In this document: in pieces, positions 48,101 through 59,220 of the stretch
How the letters are laid out: each line of letters begins with the position of its first letter
Position numbering within the stretch: position 1 is the first letter of the stretch
NCBI GenBank assembly: GCA_020055645.1
Contig: CM034546.1
Location: forward strand, 73,966,001 to 74,030,000
Direction: 5' to 3'
From: Tomocerus qinae
Lineage: Eukaryota > Arthropoda > Collembola > Entomobryomorpha > Tomoceridae
DNA length: 64,000 nt
The notes under the pieces: model-generated
What the model saw: the letters and a program-made list of their open reading frames with translations, nothing else
Told to the model about the DNA's origin: nothing
Database searches by the model: none
Position numbers and translations under genes: made by a program

Positions 48101-51100
48101 AAATGTTGAGTCGTAAATATACGGAATTATTTATGCGCATGTCCGACTTCGCGTTTATATTATAGGATAGTCTAAATATAACCCCTAACAAGTCTTCAAG
48201 TTTCTCGAGTTTTCTAATGTTTTCATTTTTAAATAATCCAATAGATGGAAGTCCGCCTACATTTGAAAAACGTAAGGAAAATGTCGAACTTTACGTCGGA
48301 GATCTAAGAAGTTTGGAATGTTTAACTAAAGCAATTCCTGTTCCCAAAATGCATTGGGAGAAGAATGGCTCGGTAAAGAAAGTTATATACTATGTACATT
48401 TTTAAATATCAGTTGGTTTGTAAATGTCATTATATCGCACAGAAAATCCCTTCTTTTGATAAATCGATGATCTCCACTTTTGATGCCCGACTCGGAATAG
48501 CTCAACTTAGTTTTCGACCCGTTAAAATTTTACATGAAGGGAACTACACTTGCGTTGCAGTCAATAAATTTGGCACAGGAGAAAAGACTTTTTACTTGCG
48601 GGTAGTGGGTAATAAATTCAGTCATATTAAAAGGCAACCCCAGTCTATGGTAGCAGGAAACCTAATTAAACCAAACTATTTTCTACCACTATGGACAGCG
48701 GTTGCCTTTTAGTTTGAACAAACGTACAAAATGGTATCACAGCATATTATCGGTAATGGTAGGTATTTTTCAACCTTTTGGTGATGAATGTTTCTTAATG
48801 TTCACAGATCCACCAAACAGTGCTAAATATTATGTTGCTGTAATCGGTAGCCCCATAATACTGGTCAGTGCTTGCTGTGGACTGGTATTGACATATTTTT
48901 TAATCCACTACAAGAAGAAATGGGTTCGTATTTTAAATCCTTAAAAAATTTGATTGGAAAAATTATTGTGTTTCTATTTCTAATTAATTAATTTTTAATT
49001 TTTAGAGTATCATATCAAAAAGAGAGTATGAAGCATTTATGAATGGAAATCCGGGTGAAACAGCGTGTAGTGAGAACAGCTACGCCTTTAATCCCTATAA
49101 TCCCGAATATGAAATTCCCATTTCAGAAATATCTGTTGGTAATGTTGTAGTTACAAAACTTTGTGATAATTATTGCAATTTGGAAACCACTTATGCATTT
49201 AAAGCTTGAATTTTCGTAGATCATAATAAAATTCTTGGACAAGGTCAGCATGGTATTGTGTTCATGGGTAAAGTCAGAAATGTTGATGTTGCAGTTAAGA
49301 CAACTAAAGATGATTCAGAAAAAGAATATATCTTGGGACTAATGTCCGAGTTGAAGATTTTAATTCACATTGGAGAGCATGCTCACGTTGCTGGCTTGAT
49401 TGGAGCTTGCACAGTTAATATTAGGAAAGGTGAGTTTTTCGAATTTTGACATATTATTTTTATATACTTATTTGTATATTTTTCCTTGTAACAAATAATG
49501 TGGTTGGATTTAGGTACTTTTCTACTAGCTCTTGAATTTTACTGTAATGGAAATCTGTTAAAACATCTCCGAAAATGTCATTTTGTGGATGGTAATTCTG
49601 GATATATAGATGCAAGGTATTCTCCTAGTACCTAACTCTAAATAATGATGGAAAATATTGCCTTGTAATCAGTCAATATCTGTGAAGTTATTACTTACGT
49701 TTTTTATAATTTGCTACATAACTTTGCTTACTTTATAGCGAAAATTATCTTTTATTAGTGAGATATCTGACCATATTATATATAAATATTCCCTTCTTGG
49801 AGATATTCGGATAAAGTCTTTCTATTCTAAATTTTTTAGTATTTGTCTGCCATATGTAATGGTTTTATAATTTAGGAGTCACAAGACGTTATCGAGCTCA
49901 GATTCCGGTGTTATTTTAAGTGCAGATTTGGTTAAATGGGCGTTCCAAATAGCAAATGGCATGAGTTATCTTGCCAGTAAAAAGGTGAGTGTATAAACAT
50001 CAAATAATAATAATTAATGGACTGTAATTATCTTCTGTCACCGCTTGTATAGTTTAATATAATTATTACTCCCTACTCAACAATTAAATTATTTGAAGGT
50101 TGTACACGGAGATTTGGCTGCAAGGAACATTCTTCTTGACCAAGATTACCACGTAAAAATCTCGGATTTTGGACTTTCTAGAAAAATGTATGAATTAGGG
50201 ATTTATAAAAAAACGAATTCTGATGTAAGTATATTTTGTGCTCAATCAAGCAAGTTCTTTATTTATGTTTAAATTAATTACTTATCTTTTTCAGACTTTA
50301 TGGTTTTTCAAATCCTGTCTCTTTCCTTACTATTAATATTATTATTTTTATTTGCTGTCTCGAACTCGAATCGACATTGCCTTTAGACACCACTAAATTA
50401 TTCGCAGATAAAAATATAAAATGCCAATAGAAATAATTGGCTGATAAAGTTTTAAAAATCATAATTAAGGTTCGAATAAATTTAAATTCAACATTAACAG
50501 GCAAGTAATTTGTTTGTTGTTTAAATTTGTTTACTCGATGAAAATAGATTTAGATAAGATACTACAAATTTATTACATTATTCTATAATGTTTTGAAGTT
50601 TTTTAAGTTTTAAATTAAGTGCATGTCTATAAACATTGTAATTAAAATTGTATTTAATAACAAGTATTTCGAATTTTAATTTCCATTTTCATTTCCTACG
50701 TTTTGATCGGTAGAATGTTAATCAATTGATACTTGATACTGTTGTGGTAGGAACCTTTGCCTTGGCGATGGATGTCTATTGAAGCTTTACGGACAATGAC
50801 CTTTTCAACCATGTCAGATGTTTGGTCCTTTGGTGTAACCTTGTGGGAAATTTTTTCTCTCGGAGATATTCCTTATCCTGGATACAGGGGGAATAAGGAA
50901 TTTGTAAATGGACTGTTGGGAGGACTCCGCTTGGAAAAACCCAAAAATGCAAACGACAAAATGTATTAAAACATCTAAAGCTTGTATAATTATCCACTAT
51001 ACCATTTCTTGACAATTGTAGTAAAAATGTGAATGCAATTATTTTGGCAACCATAACCATATATTTTCCTAACATTTTGCCGTTAATGATAAAAATTAAT

Positions 51101-52984
51101 TTCGTTTGGAAAATTTACTCACAAATGTAATGTATTAATGTAGTGTAAATGTACTGTCTATGAAATCTCACTCAATTTATATTGCTTAGTATATTCAAGA
51201 TTTTGCTAGTTTCATGCTACTACGTTTAATAAGAATTATTATTTGCTAAAAATATCTTGGTTATCAATAGTCAATCTAATAAATCTAATGTTATGCTTTT
51301 AGGTATGAAATAATGCTCGATTGTTGGCGCGAATTACCAGGGGACAGAATTTCGTTTCCATCGCTGCACGACATATTACGACCGCTTTATGATACATACA
51401 ATGTAATAAAAATTTTATATATATATAAAATTTTAATTTTAATTTCATAAGTGCGAAGAAAAGAAGCGAATACATTTTTTTGGTTTTAAAACTTATATTT
51501 ACTACTTTACTAACATGATAATATACTATATCAGCTATTTTACTTGTATAGCGATGACTGTGGTATATAATAATATTATGTATACTCATATGACTTATTA
51601 TATCAATATTCTAAAATTGTTTTACAAATTGTAAATACTAATGGGGGGCCAGTGACTCAACTAATCTTGCCTCTGGACTCTGTGTACCACTGTGGTATAA
51701 TAACAGAAGCTGGTTCAGATTGACTTGTATAGTTTCGAAATTTCTTAATGGGCTACCTATACTACAGCCAAACAAGCCTAATATGAAAGTAAAATAGCTT
51801 CTTCTGTATTTGTCATATCTGTACTGTCGTATTTGTGAGTTCAACACTCATGCTTTTGTCAGTGTAAGTATTCATGTCACGTATATGTAAGATCGATCTA
51901 GTGTCATATACCATTGTGTTTGGACGTCGCTTCTGATTATGTGTGGGGATAGGTTAGGGATCGGCCAGGGCCGCCCCGAGGCATGGGCAAGCAGGGCAGC
52001 CGCCCAGGGCGGCAAATGTTTGGGGGCGGCAAAATACTAACTATCCAAGCACGTATCCAGAAGGGGGGCGCAGCGCCCCCCTAAATCTGAGAAAACGACA
52101 GCTTTCTTTCCAAAAAAGGTCAAAAATTGCAAATTTTTTTCGCGCTTCGCGCGAATATGTCTTTTTTGACATCATTTTTGGTTGCGCCCCCCTTGACCAA
52201 ATTTCTGGATACGTGCCTGTAAGTATCCATTACATTTACGCTGTTTTCAAGATGGAAGAATCACTATATAATAAAAATATTTATTCCTTCGTATGTATCC
52301 ATGTCACTTGAACTTTTTGTTGCAATGCGCAAGCGCGTATGCATAACAATAAGCCCACCACGGGAAGCCCACCACTGGTTAAAATTATTTATCGAAATGG
52401 AGTCATTCATGCTGGGGGCTACTAATTTCAAATAATAAGATTGACATCATATTCCAATCCATTCATCCTTGTCTTCCTTGTCCGCACAATTTGATAGTTA
52501 TCGCAAATCCAAATCTTATCTCAAATCCGCAAAAGTCTTAGGTAAAACTCCATACGGACTTATCAGTGCCATTGCATTGATAATTCAAGGGATTAAATAT
52601 ACTTATTGATTTTACCGGTTATAATTAATTACCAAATCATTATTTGACACATTTCTACATTATAAATGGCATTAATAAAATGCGCTTTAAAATGTATCCC
52701 AAAGGCGGCATTTTTTATTTTGCCCGGGGTGACAAAGACCCTAGGGGCGGCCCTGGGATCGGCTCACACAGTGGCAAGCAGCAAGTCTTAGTGTTGACAA
52801 GTAAATGACTCAAAAACATGGAAATTTTTTATGTAATAAGTCTGAAAAGCACTAAGAGAAATATTCTTTAATTTGATAATCTTTTTTGTTACACTTACAT
52901 GACTAAAACATTATTTTTGAATTTATTTAGATGCCGTTTTCACAAGAAAATGAAGTTCCCTATAGCGTTTTTGATGTTGAGTGA
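42108..52984 (+). CDS. VEGFR/PDGFR-like receptor tyrosine kinase, gene 1 (complete, 19 exons)
   Basis: Exons: 42108-42392, 43255-43426, 43557-43696, 44166-44358, 45158-45342, 45713-45890, 46125-46319, 46444-46593, 48245-48372, 48443-48608, 48808-48923, 49006-49138, 49220-49429, 49514-49616, 49876-49984, 50099-50224, 50751-50962, 51303-51402, 52931-52984. All phases agree, giving 984 residues. Layout: signal peptide; Ig-like ectodomain ([14 protein letters not shown], many N-glycosylation sites); one membrane helix (about 607-629); juxtamembrane [11 protein letters not shown]; kinase with GQGQHG (687-692), K707, HGDLAARN (824-831), DFG (844-846), [10 protein letters not shown] and SDVWSFGV. 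The order matches VEGFR/PDGFR/PVR receptors for secreted growth factors. The catalytic-loop Arg of HRD is Gly, but Asp and Asn are kept. The tail is very short and ends near a single VPYSVF tyrosine. Donors after exons 11 and 17 (GTTCGT, GTATTA) are weak. Confidence 0.92.
42854..43028. repeat. Minisatellite, 16-bp unit, in intron 1 of RTK gene 1
   Basis: About eleven copies of GGGGAGATTGTCTAAC with variants (GAGATTTTCTAATAGG) occur in register. RTK gene 2 has no such array in its first intron. Confidence 0.93.
44523..44623. repeat. Near-perfect hairpin, 44-bp arms, intron 4 of RTK gene 1
   Basis: Arms 44523-44566 and 44580-44623 are inverted copies starting CCTCTCTATCCCCAAACGG, with one mismatch (a G-U pair in RNA) and a 13-base loop. 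There is no matching flanking duplication. It is absent from the same intron of RTK gene 2. Confidence 0.93.
44797..44941. repeat. Inverted repeat with GAAAGGGGCAAA arms
   Basis: The ends GAAAGGGGCAAA and TTTGCCCCTTTC are inverted copies about 140 bp apart, with weaker similarity outside (CTAG). It is a probable small MITE with unclear ends. Confidence 0.5.
46744..47100. mobile_element. hAT-like MITE with CAAGGAACAAAAAAG ends, 357 bp, in intron 8 of RTK gene 1
   Basis: The perfect 8-bp duplication TATTCACT lies at 46736-46743 and 47101-47108. The exact inverted ends are CAAGGAACAAAAAAG and CTTTTTTGTTCCTTG. The subterminal parts are A/T runs rich in GCAAAAA and AAAAAGG. It is missing from intron 8 of RTK gene 2. 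Confidence 0.95.
51966..52755. mobile_element. Non-autonomous hAT element, 790 bp, in the last intron of RTK gene 1
   Basis: The ends CAGGGCCGCCCC and GGGGCGGCCCTG are exact. The 8-bp duplication GGATCGGC is perfect (51958-51965 and 52756-52763). It holds a second element (52046-52219), so the inner insertion is younger. It separates kinase exon 18 from the final 18-codon exon. Confidence 0.97.
52046..52219. mobile_element. hAT-like MITE, CAAGCACGTATCCAG family, nested in 51966-52755
   Basis: The ends CAAGCACGTATCCAG and CTGGATACGTGCCTG (one mismatch) are flanked by TAACTATC (52038-52045) and TAAGTATC (52220-52227), 7 of 8 matching. The centre has TTCGCGCTTCGCGCGAA in the opposite orientation to the copy at 39988. 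Confidence 0.92.
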
Positions 52985-53311
52985 AACAAAACTTGCAAGA
53001 AATGAAAAATATAATACATCTATGTGTACATAGGTACATACCGTATTAATCGAAATAATTTGCGATATCGAAATAGTTCACAATCTAGTGAATTATATGA
53101 GTATGTTTTGAAAAAAGGCATTCCAAATAATTAATTCACCGGTGAATTATTTCGATTAATACGGTATGCATTTGTATCCTTATTTATTTCTGTTATATGG
53201 AGGGATTTCTCTAATCAACAATTGTGTAAACTTATGCCATGATTCGTTTCATTTAATATTACCAATAAATAAAATAGAGAAAGCATTTAATTTAATATCG
53301 TTGGCTTAACT

Positions 53312-53520
53312 TGTGTTATCCGCATGTCAATATGAATTGACCGAGATGCTGACATGGGACAACAATAATTATGACGATAATTATTGGAGTAAAATAAGAC
53401 TTCTACTTTATTCAAGATGTCCCCCAAGTTCCCTCTGTTTGAACCCTCCCGCAAGTCAAGGATACATACACACATAATATACATTAGGAAACATCATGAG
53501 CATGAAACACTATCAACACA
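53312..53520 (-). repeat. 3' LTR of the Ty3/gypsy element
   Basis: Direct copy of 57703-57911. It is the 3' LTR because the element reads right to left. Confidence 0.95.
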
Positions 53521-53528
53521 TCTCCCCT

Positions 53529-56500
53529 CTAAGATACAGGATTACCGAATCGGTCTATGGGTTTGACAGTCCTTCCCGATTGGGTCACATAAACCGGTTT
53601 GGGTCCCGTCTGTGTAGTTCTAGGTTTCTTCCGTGTTGGAACCTTTTTCGGCGATGCAGTTGCTCCTGAGCTTGCCACTGGGATGTTATCCTGATTTGGT
53701 TCAGGAATGCACACTGGTGGCTCAGCTGTGTCTGCAGAGATAGGATCAGGAATATCCACATCTTCCCTGTCCGCCTCTTCTGGTAATTTCGCACAATGAG
53801 CTTTAGACAAGTGGAAACTGTTACGTCGAAGTGACCCTCTGGGTGTCTTCACGTAAAACGATCTCGGAGTTTCGGCCTTCCTCTCCACCGTTCCCCAGGA
53901 TCTCATATCTTTTATCCATACGATGTCACCGTCGCAAAGCTCCTCCCTTCTGTGAACTCCATGGCGTCGATCGTAATTCTTCTTTTGTCGAGCTCGTCGC
54001 TTCTCCTCCCCTTCCCGCAGTAAATCCTCAGCAACCTTCGTCGGTGTCAGCTGGTTAGGATGAATCGGAAGAGTCGAGCGGATTCGTCGTCCAAAGAGCA
54101 GTTCCGCTGGACTGTAACCATTTTGGAGTGGACTGGCGCGATACTCCAAAAGCCCGATGTAGGGATCCGAGTTTTTCTGGAGAGCCAGTTTGACTATGCG
54201 GACTCCAGCCTCAGCAAATCCATTGCTTTGGGGAAACCTTGGGCTGGAAGTTGTATGGCGGAAACCGTATTGCTTGGCAAACACGGCAAACGTAGAGAAG
54301 TTCATCTTTTGGAATTGGGGTCCATTGTCGCTGACAACTTCTTCGGGAACCCCGTGACGTGCAAAGATAGACTTGCAAGTGAGAACTATTTCTTCTGAAG
54401 TAAGGCGGCGAAGCTGGATAACTTCAGGATATCTCGAAAAGTAGTCCCATACCATGAGAAAATTCTTTCCATCGAGGTAGAATATATCCATGGCTATTTT
54501 CTGCCAAGGGCGTTCTGGAAACTCTGATGGCATAAGTGGCTCTCGTCGTCTGTTGGATTGCTTCGTGCACTCGAGGCACCTCTGAATCGTATCGGCGATT
54601 TGGCTTGAGATTCCTGGCCACCAAACAGACTCCCTTGCTCGGGCACGGCACTTTGTAATACCCTGGTGCCCTGCATGCAGCTTTCCCAAAATGTCTTGTT
54701 GGAGCTTGGCTGGAATGATTAAACGACTTCCTCTCATCAGAAGACCGTCTTGAACAGCGATTTCGTCTCGAACAGCCCAGAATGTCTTGCAGAGAGACGT
54801 CAACTTGTTTTTATCTGGCCATCCCTCCTTGCTGTAGGCGGCGAGTTGCTGTAGGGTAGGATCTTGCTGTTGACAATGAAAGATTTCTTTCAGGCGATCA
54901 TCGGAAACAGGCAGACTCTCCATAACGCCGTTTATGTAAGCAGCTACTTCCTCTTCCAAAGTAGTATCGCCACAATCAGGTAATGGGTGTCGAGAAAATG
55001 TGTCCGCCACAGTCAGGTCCTTTCCGGGAGTGTAGAATATGGTGAAAGAGTAGCGTAACATTTTCATTCGAAATTTCTGTAGTCGTGGTGTTAACTCGTC
55101 CAGATTTTTACTTGAAAATATTGGCACGAGTGGTCTGTGGTCAGTTTCAATTTTAAACTGCAGACCCGTGATGAAGTCACGAAAACGCTCACACGCCCAG
55201 GTAAATGCAAGAGCTTCCTTTTCAATTTGAGCGTAGTTTCTCTCAGCACTAGAGAGAGATCGGGATACGTAGCACACGGGATGAAATGATCCATCGTCTT
55301 GTTTTTGCTTCAAGACGGCCCCAAGTCCATAAGATGAAGCATCCGCTGATACAATTGTCTCGCGACCCAATTCGTAAATAGCAAGAACTGGTTCACTCAC
55401 GAGTATCTTCTTAATCTGCGTAAATGATGTTTCTTGTGCAGGCCCCCACAAAAATGTCGTGTCATTGCGAAGCAAGTCGTTCAATGGTTTGGCTACCTCC
55501 GACATGTTCGGTACAAATTTCCCCAAGAAATTTGCCATTCCCAGAAAGCGTCGCACGTCTTTCACAGATTGGGGTGCGGGCATCTCCTCCACGGCTGTTA
55601 TTTTCTCTGGATCTGGTTTCACCCCGTCTGCGTCGATGACGTGACCCAGGAACTTAACTTTGGTAACACCAAATAAACACTTTTGAGGAGCGAGAGTAAT
55701 TCCTGCATCTTGCAGTCGCGACAGCACTTGGCGTAAGCGATCGTCGTGTTCAGCCATTGTACGTCCCCCAATTAGAATGTCGTCCATCTGGCAAACGACG
55801 CCGTCTAGTCCTCGTAGAATGAAGCTCATTTTTTTCTGTATGACCTCTGGTGCTGTAGAAATTCCAAAAGGTATACGCTTGAAACAGTACCTTCCGAAAG
55901 GAGTAATAAATGTAGTTAGCAACTGCGATTCACTATCCAATGGAAATTGCCAAAAACAGCTCACAGCGTCGATTTTGGATTTGTAACGAAAACCCCCTAG
56001 GCGACCCAGTTGATGGTCCACAGCACCGATAGGGTGTAGTTCACGTAAAAGGCACTTGTTGAGCTGCGTAAGATCAACACAGACTCGAAGTCGTCCATCT
56101 GGTTTCTTTGCCATGACCAGAGGAGCACACCATTCTGTTGGTTCATCAATACGTTTTATTACGTCCTGTTTCTCCATGTCCTCCAGATATGATTTCAGAG
56201 TTGTCATAAGAGGTAGTGGAACCCGTCTTGGAACAGAAACAGAATACGGCTTGCTATCCGGAATTACTTGAATTTTATGGTTGCCATCCACTTTCCCAAG
56301 ACCTACGAACAGCTTTGGAAATTCTTTCAATGGATTCACTGTTGTAGAAGTGGCACTGACACTGTCAATTCGTCGTAGTAAATTCAGGTTAGCACAGGCA
56401 TCACGACTGAGTAAGGGTCGAGTAAGTCCCAATACGAAATACACAGTCTCGTCGAAGTTGTAATTGTCCCGACTCAATGAACACCGTAGTTCTCCTGTAA

Positions 56501-57551
56501 CATTTAATTTGGTCCCGGCAGGTCCTTTCAATTGAATGTTGGACGGCTGTAATTTTTTATTTAGATTCGATGTCATGTGCGATGGAATAACAGTAACATC
56601 AGCCCCACAGTCAAGCTTAAAATTAACCGGTATATTGTTAACTAACACTTTTGCATTCCAGGAACTGTCTAATGTTTTACACTGAACACCGTCAATAAAA
56701 TGTTGATCCGCCGATACGGAGACTTGACTAACCGATCCAGTAGATTTGCACACTTTAGCAAAATGACCTTTCTTAGTGCATTTATTGCAGGTCGCATTTC
56801 TAGCAGCACATTTGTCTTTACCATGGCGTTTGGTACCGCCGCACCAGTGACACTTAAATTGATCACAAGATTTCTTCTCCCCCTCGGAATTTGAATGCTT
56901 TTGGCGAAAAGACGACTTGGACCCACTAGCTTGAGTCCTCTGGCCTTCGTTCCTTGCCCTCGCCGTCTTTGCTTGAACTCGATCCACATTAGGAGTTGGC
57001 AGTTCGTTGCGCAAGTCATCTTGTTGGAGTTTAATGGTCTCGTGCTGGCGAGTCATTTCGATAGCCTTCGAAAGAGTCAATTTGTGGTCAAGTTGAAGTT
57101 TTTCCGAAAGACGCCTGTCTCGAACTCCAACAACAATTCTGTCTCGAAGCATTTCTTCATGCAGTGCGCCATAGTCACAGTGTTCTGCCAGGCTATAAAG
57201 GGTCGTTATGAAATGTTCTGCACTTTCACCCTCTAGCTGTACACGTAGGTTAAATTTAGCTCTCTCGTAAATTTTATTTCGGCGAATGATAAAATGGCCC
57301 TCGAAAGCGGCAACAACAGGGTCAAGCTTTTTCTTGTCGGCATCCGAAAGTCCTAATGTCAGCATGATGTCATCAGCTTGATCCCCCATTAGGTAAACAA
57401 GAGCGTTGACCTGTTCTTCGTCACTTTTTGACGAAAGTCCCGACGCACTACGGTAACGTTGAAAACGTCGTATCCACTTTGGCCAGTCAGCTGGACAGGC
57501 AAAGTTAAATGGTTCAGGGCACTGAACAATATTGGGAGGTATAGACGTCAT
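53529..57551 (-). CDS. Gag-pol polyprotein of the Ty3/gypsy element
   Basis: The frame has 1340 residues. In order: a gag-like region (FEGHF...ERAKFNLR), CCHC-type zinc knuckles (CNKCTKKGHFAKVC), an aspartic-protease-like segment, reverse transcriptase (the QMDDILIG catalytic box), RNase H (SADASSYGLG), an HHCC zinc-binding segment and an integrase core (MDIFYLDGK, SDNGPQF). This order (RT-RH-IN) defines Ty3/gypsy rather than Copia. It is closest in style to the K02A2.6-like lineage of animal elements. Confidence 0.95.
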   Translation of the reverse strand: MTSIPPNIVQCPEPFNFACPADWPKWIRRFQRYRSASGLSSKSDEEQVNALVYLMGDQADDIMLTLGLSDADKKKLDPVVAAFEGHFIIRRNKIYERAKFNLRVQLEGESAEHFITTLYSLAEHCDYGALHEEMLRDRIVVGVRDRRLSEKLQLDHKLTLSKAIEMTRQHETIKLQQDDLRNELPTPNVDRVQAKTARARNEGQRTQASGSKSSFRQKHSNSEGEKKSCDQFKCHWCGGTKRHGKDKCAARNATCNKCTKKGHFAKVCKSTGSVSQVSVSADQHFIDGVQCKTLDSSWNAKVLVNNIPVNFKLDCGADVTVIPSHMTSNLNKKLQPSNIQLKGPAGTKLNVTGELRCSLSRDNYNFDETVYFVLGLTRPLLSRDACANLNLLRRIDSVSATSTTVNPLKEFPKLFVGLGKVDGNHKIQVIPDSKPYSVSVPRRVPLPLMTTLKSYLEDMEKQDVIKRIDEPTEWCAPLVMAKKPDGRLRVCVDLTQLNKCLLRELHPIGAVDHQLGRLGGFRYKSKIDAVSCFWQFPLDSESQLLTTFITPFGRYCFKRIPFGISTAPEVIQKKMSFILRGLDGVVCQMDDILIGGRTMAEHDDRLRQVLSRLQDAGITLAPQKCLFGVTKVKFLGHVIDADGVKPDPEKITAVEEMPAPQSVKDVRRFLGMANFLGKFVPNMSEVAKPLNDLLRNDTTFLWGPAQETSFTQIKKILVSEPVLAIYELGRETIVSADASSYGLGAVLKQKQDDGSFHPVCYVSRSLSSAERNYAQIEKEALAFTWACERFRDFITGLQFKIETDHRPLVPIFSSKNLDELTPRLQKFRMKMLRYSFTIFYTPGKDLTVADTFSRHPLPDCGDTTLEEEVAAYINGVMESLPVSDDRLKEIFHCQQQDPTLQQLAAYSKEGWPDKNKLTSLCKTFWAVRDEIAVQDGLLMRGSRLIIPAKLQQDILGKLHAGHQGITKCRARARESVWWPGISSQIADTIQRCLECTKQSNRRREPLMPSEFPERPWQKIAMDIFYLDGKNFLMVWDYFSRYPEVIQLRRLTSEEIVLTCKSIFARHGVPEEVVSDNGPQFQKMNFSTFAVFAKQYGFRHTTSSPRFPQSNGFAEAGVRIVKLALQKNSDPYIGLLEYRASPLQNGYSPAELLFGRRIRSTLPIHPNQLTPTKVAEDLLREGEEKRRARQKKNYDRRHGVHRREELCDGDIVWIKDMRSWGTVERKAETPRSFYVKTPRGSLRRNSFHLSKAHCAKLPEEADREDVDIPDPISADTAEPPVCIPEPNQDNIPVASSGATASPKKVPTRKKPRTTQTGPKPVYVTQSGRTVKPIDRFGNPVS

Positions 57552-57702
57552 GGTCCGCCGTTAATGTAAAGCTTATGTTCACGGTAAGTGTAGTGTGTAA
57601 ATGTGCCTTGCAACGTGGTCGCACACGAAAAGTCAAAATTTTCAGTATTCACTGTCCGTTAGGCAAAAAACTACAATGTCAACGTTTTAACACCAGCCAC
57701 CA

Positions 57703-57911
57703 TGTGTTATCCGCATGTCAATATGAATTGACCGAGATGCTGACATGGGACAACAATAATTATGACGATAATTATTGGAGTAAAATAAGACTTCTACTTT
57801 ATTCAAGATGTCCCCCAAGTTCCCTCTGTTTGAACCCTCCCGCAAGTCAAGGATACATACACACATAATATACATTAGGAAACATCATGAGCATGAAACA
57901 CTATCAACACA
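57703..57911 (-). repeat. 5' LTR of the Ty3/gypsy element
   Basis: Direct copy of 53312-53520. The internal region begins on its left side (minus-strand sense) with TGG, as usual for a tRNA primer site. Confidence 0.93.
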
Positions 57912-57931
57912 TAACTGTGTGTACTTATGTA

Positions 57932-58010
57932 ACTTAAATTTTCATAGACCATAATAAAATTCTAAAAAGCCTGAAAGACCACGGGGTATTTTCATATATT
58001 TGGCAAATAT
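57932..58010 (+). pseudogene. Relic of an RTK kinase exon (exon 13 type) between the two receptor genes
   Basis: AATTTTCATAG followed by ACCATAATAAAATTCT matches the acceptor and first codons of exon 13 of RTK gene 1 (49209-49236) almost base for base. Similarity then fades (GGGGTATTTTCATAT against TGGTATTGTGTTCAT). It looks like a remnant of a further kinase copy lost in this spacer. Confidence 0.5.
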
Positions 58011-59220
58011 AGCGGAGATAACTGTAACCTATTTAGTACTGTTAGTTGACCTGTCAGCTTTCAATCGAGCTACCGGGCGACTAGATGGAACCAAAGTTAC
58101 ATTCATTTTTTGATACCTTGCCCCAGTCAGGGGCAAGGGCCAATTTTCGGCGGAAACAATTTTCGGTGCCTAGTACTAATGCACAAAAATATAGTATACA
58201 GCACAAGTACTCAAACTGCGAACTAAATTTTTCTAAACCATTATTACGATTTTCAGTCTACTGTTACCATACCTATACTTTTCATAATTTATGTCTATTT
58301 TGCCAGTAATGGTATGGTAATAATACTACTTAAATAATAATTACCTATGCCTCCAAAGCGCCAGACCCTGTGCAACTGCCGAGTTTTGCCATAGGATGTT
58401 CCAGCCTTGTTAAACATAGTATGCCGTAAATTAACCAAGCATAGATTGTCTTTTTAAACCTAATGAAAATGGTAACGATTTTTTATATACATGAGTATAT
58501 AAGGAAAATTGGAAATAATTTTTGTGCGGCATTTGCGACACACTTAATACTTTTGATTTGATAGCGTGGAAATTTATTTTAATGACTTCCACGTTGAAAA
58601 TGACTCAAACCCTCTTGTAATGTGGTATTTCAAAGGAAAAGTTAAAACCATGCGTAGTGTTAATTACACCAATATTTTTTCTATCTTTTCCTTATACTAT
58701 ACTTTGTTCTACGATTGTATGAGGTTTCAAAAACAGACAGCCGGACCGTTAGGGATAATGTTTGATGCAATGAATCCATATAGCAAAAGCTAAAATTAAC
58801 CAACCAACCAAACTAATTTACCCTGAGATAAATCAACTTAACAAAGCCCAGAGCTGGTCTTTACTGTCAACGCGATTTTTCACGGCGGCTGGACTCCACC
58901 GATGAAACACGATAAAATAATTCCTGACTTCCTTTGTACTTTGTATCTAAATAAATGTGAAGCAACCCAACTGTAATATCTTTAGTTTCAAAGGAATGGA
59001 AAAACTACGTATTAAAGTATTTTAAAGTATAATGCATAAGGATTGTGAGTTATACATTTATTTTTATTACATGGTATCTGTACACGACACACAATCTATT
59101 CAAATATTTCAATAACATTTATTCATGCATTGTAAATTTCATTTGCTATGGTTTGACTTATTTTAAAGAAACTGACCTAAACCGATTCGGGACAATTCTT
59201 TTAGGCATTTTATAACTAGT
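58011..59220. promoter_or_regulatory. Upstream region of RTK gene 2
   Basis: Mostly non-coding. From about 58370 on it shares patches with 41280-42107 upstream of RTK gene 1. No separate gene is seen. Confidence 0.4.

Larger units (their letters stand above)
53312..57911 (-). mobile_element. Ty3/gypsy LTR retrotransposon, looks whole, young
   Basis: A 4600-bp element on the minus strand. Two 209-bp LTRs (53312-53520 and 57703-57911, TG...CA) read as identical by eye, and the 5-bp target duplication TAACT flanks it (53307-53311, 57912-57916). A purine-rich tract (AGAGGGGAGA) lies next to the 3' LTR. One long gag-pol frame (53529-57551) is open. There is no envelope gene. Matching LTRs imply a recent insertion, after the RTK duplication. 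No breaks are apparent. Confidence 0.96.
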
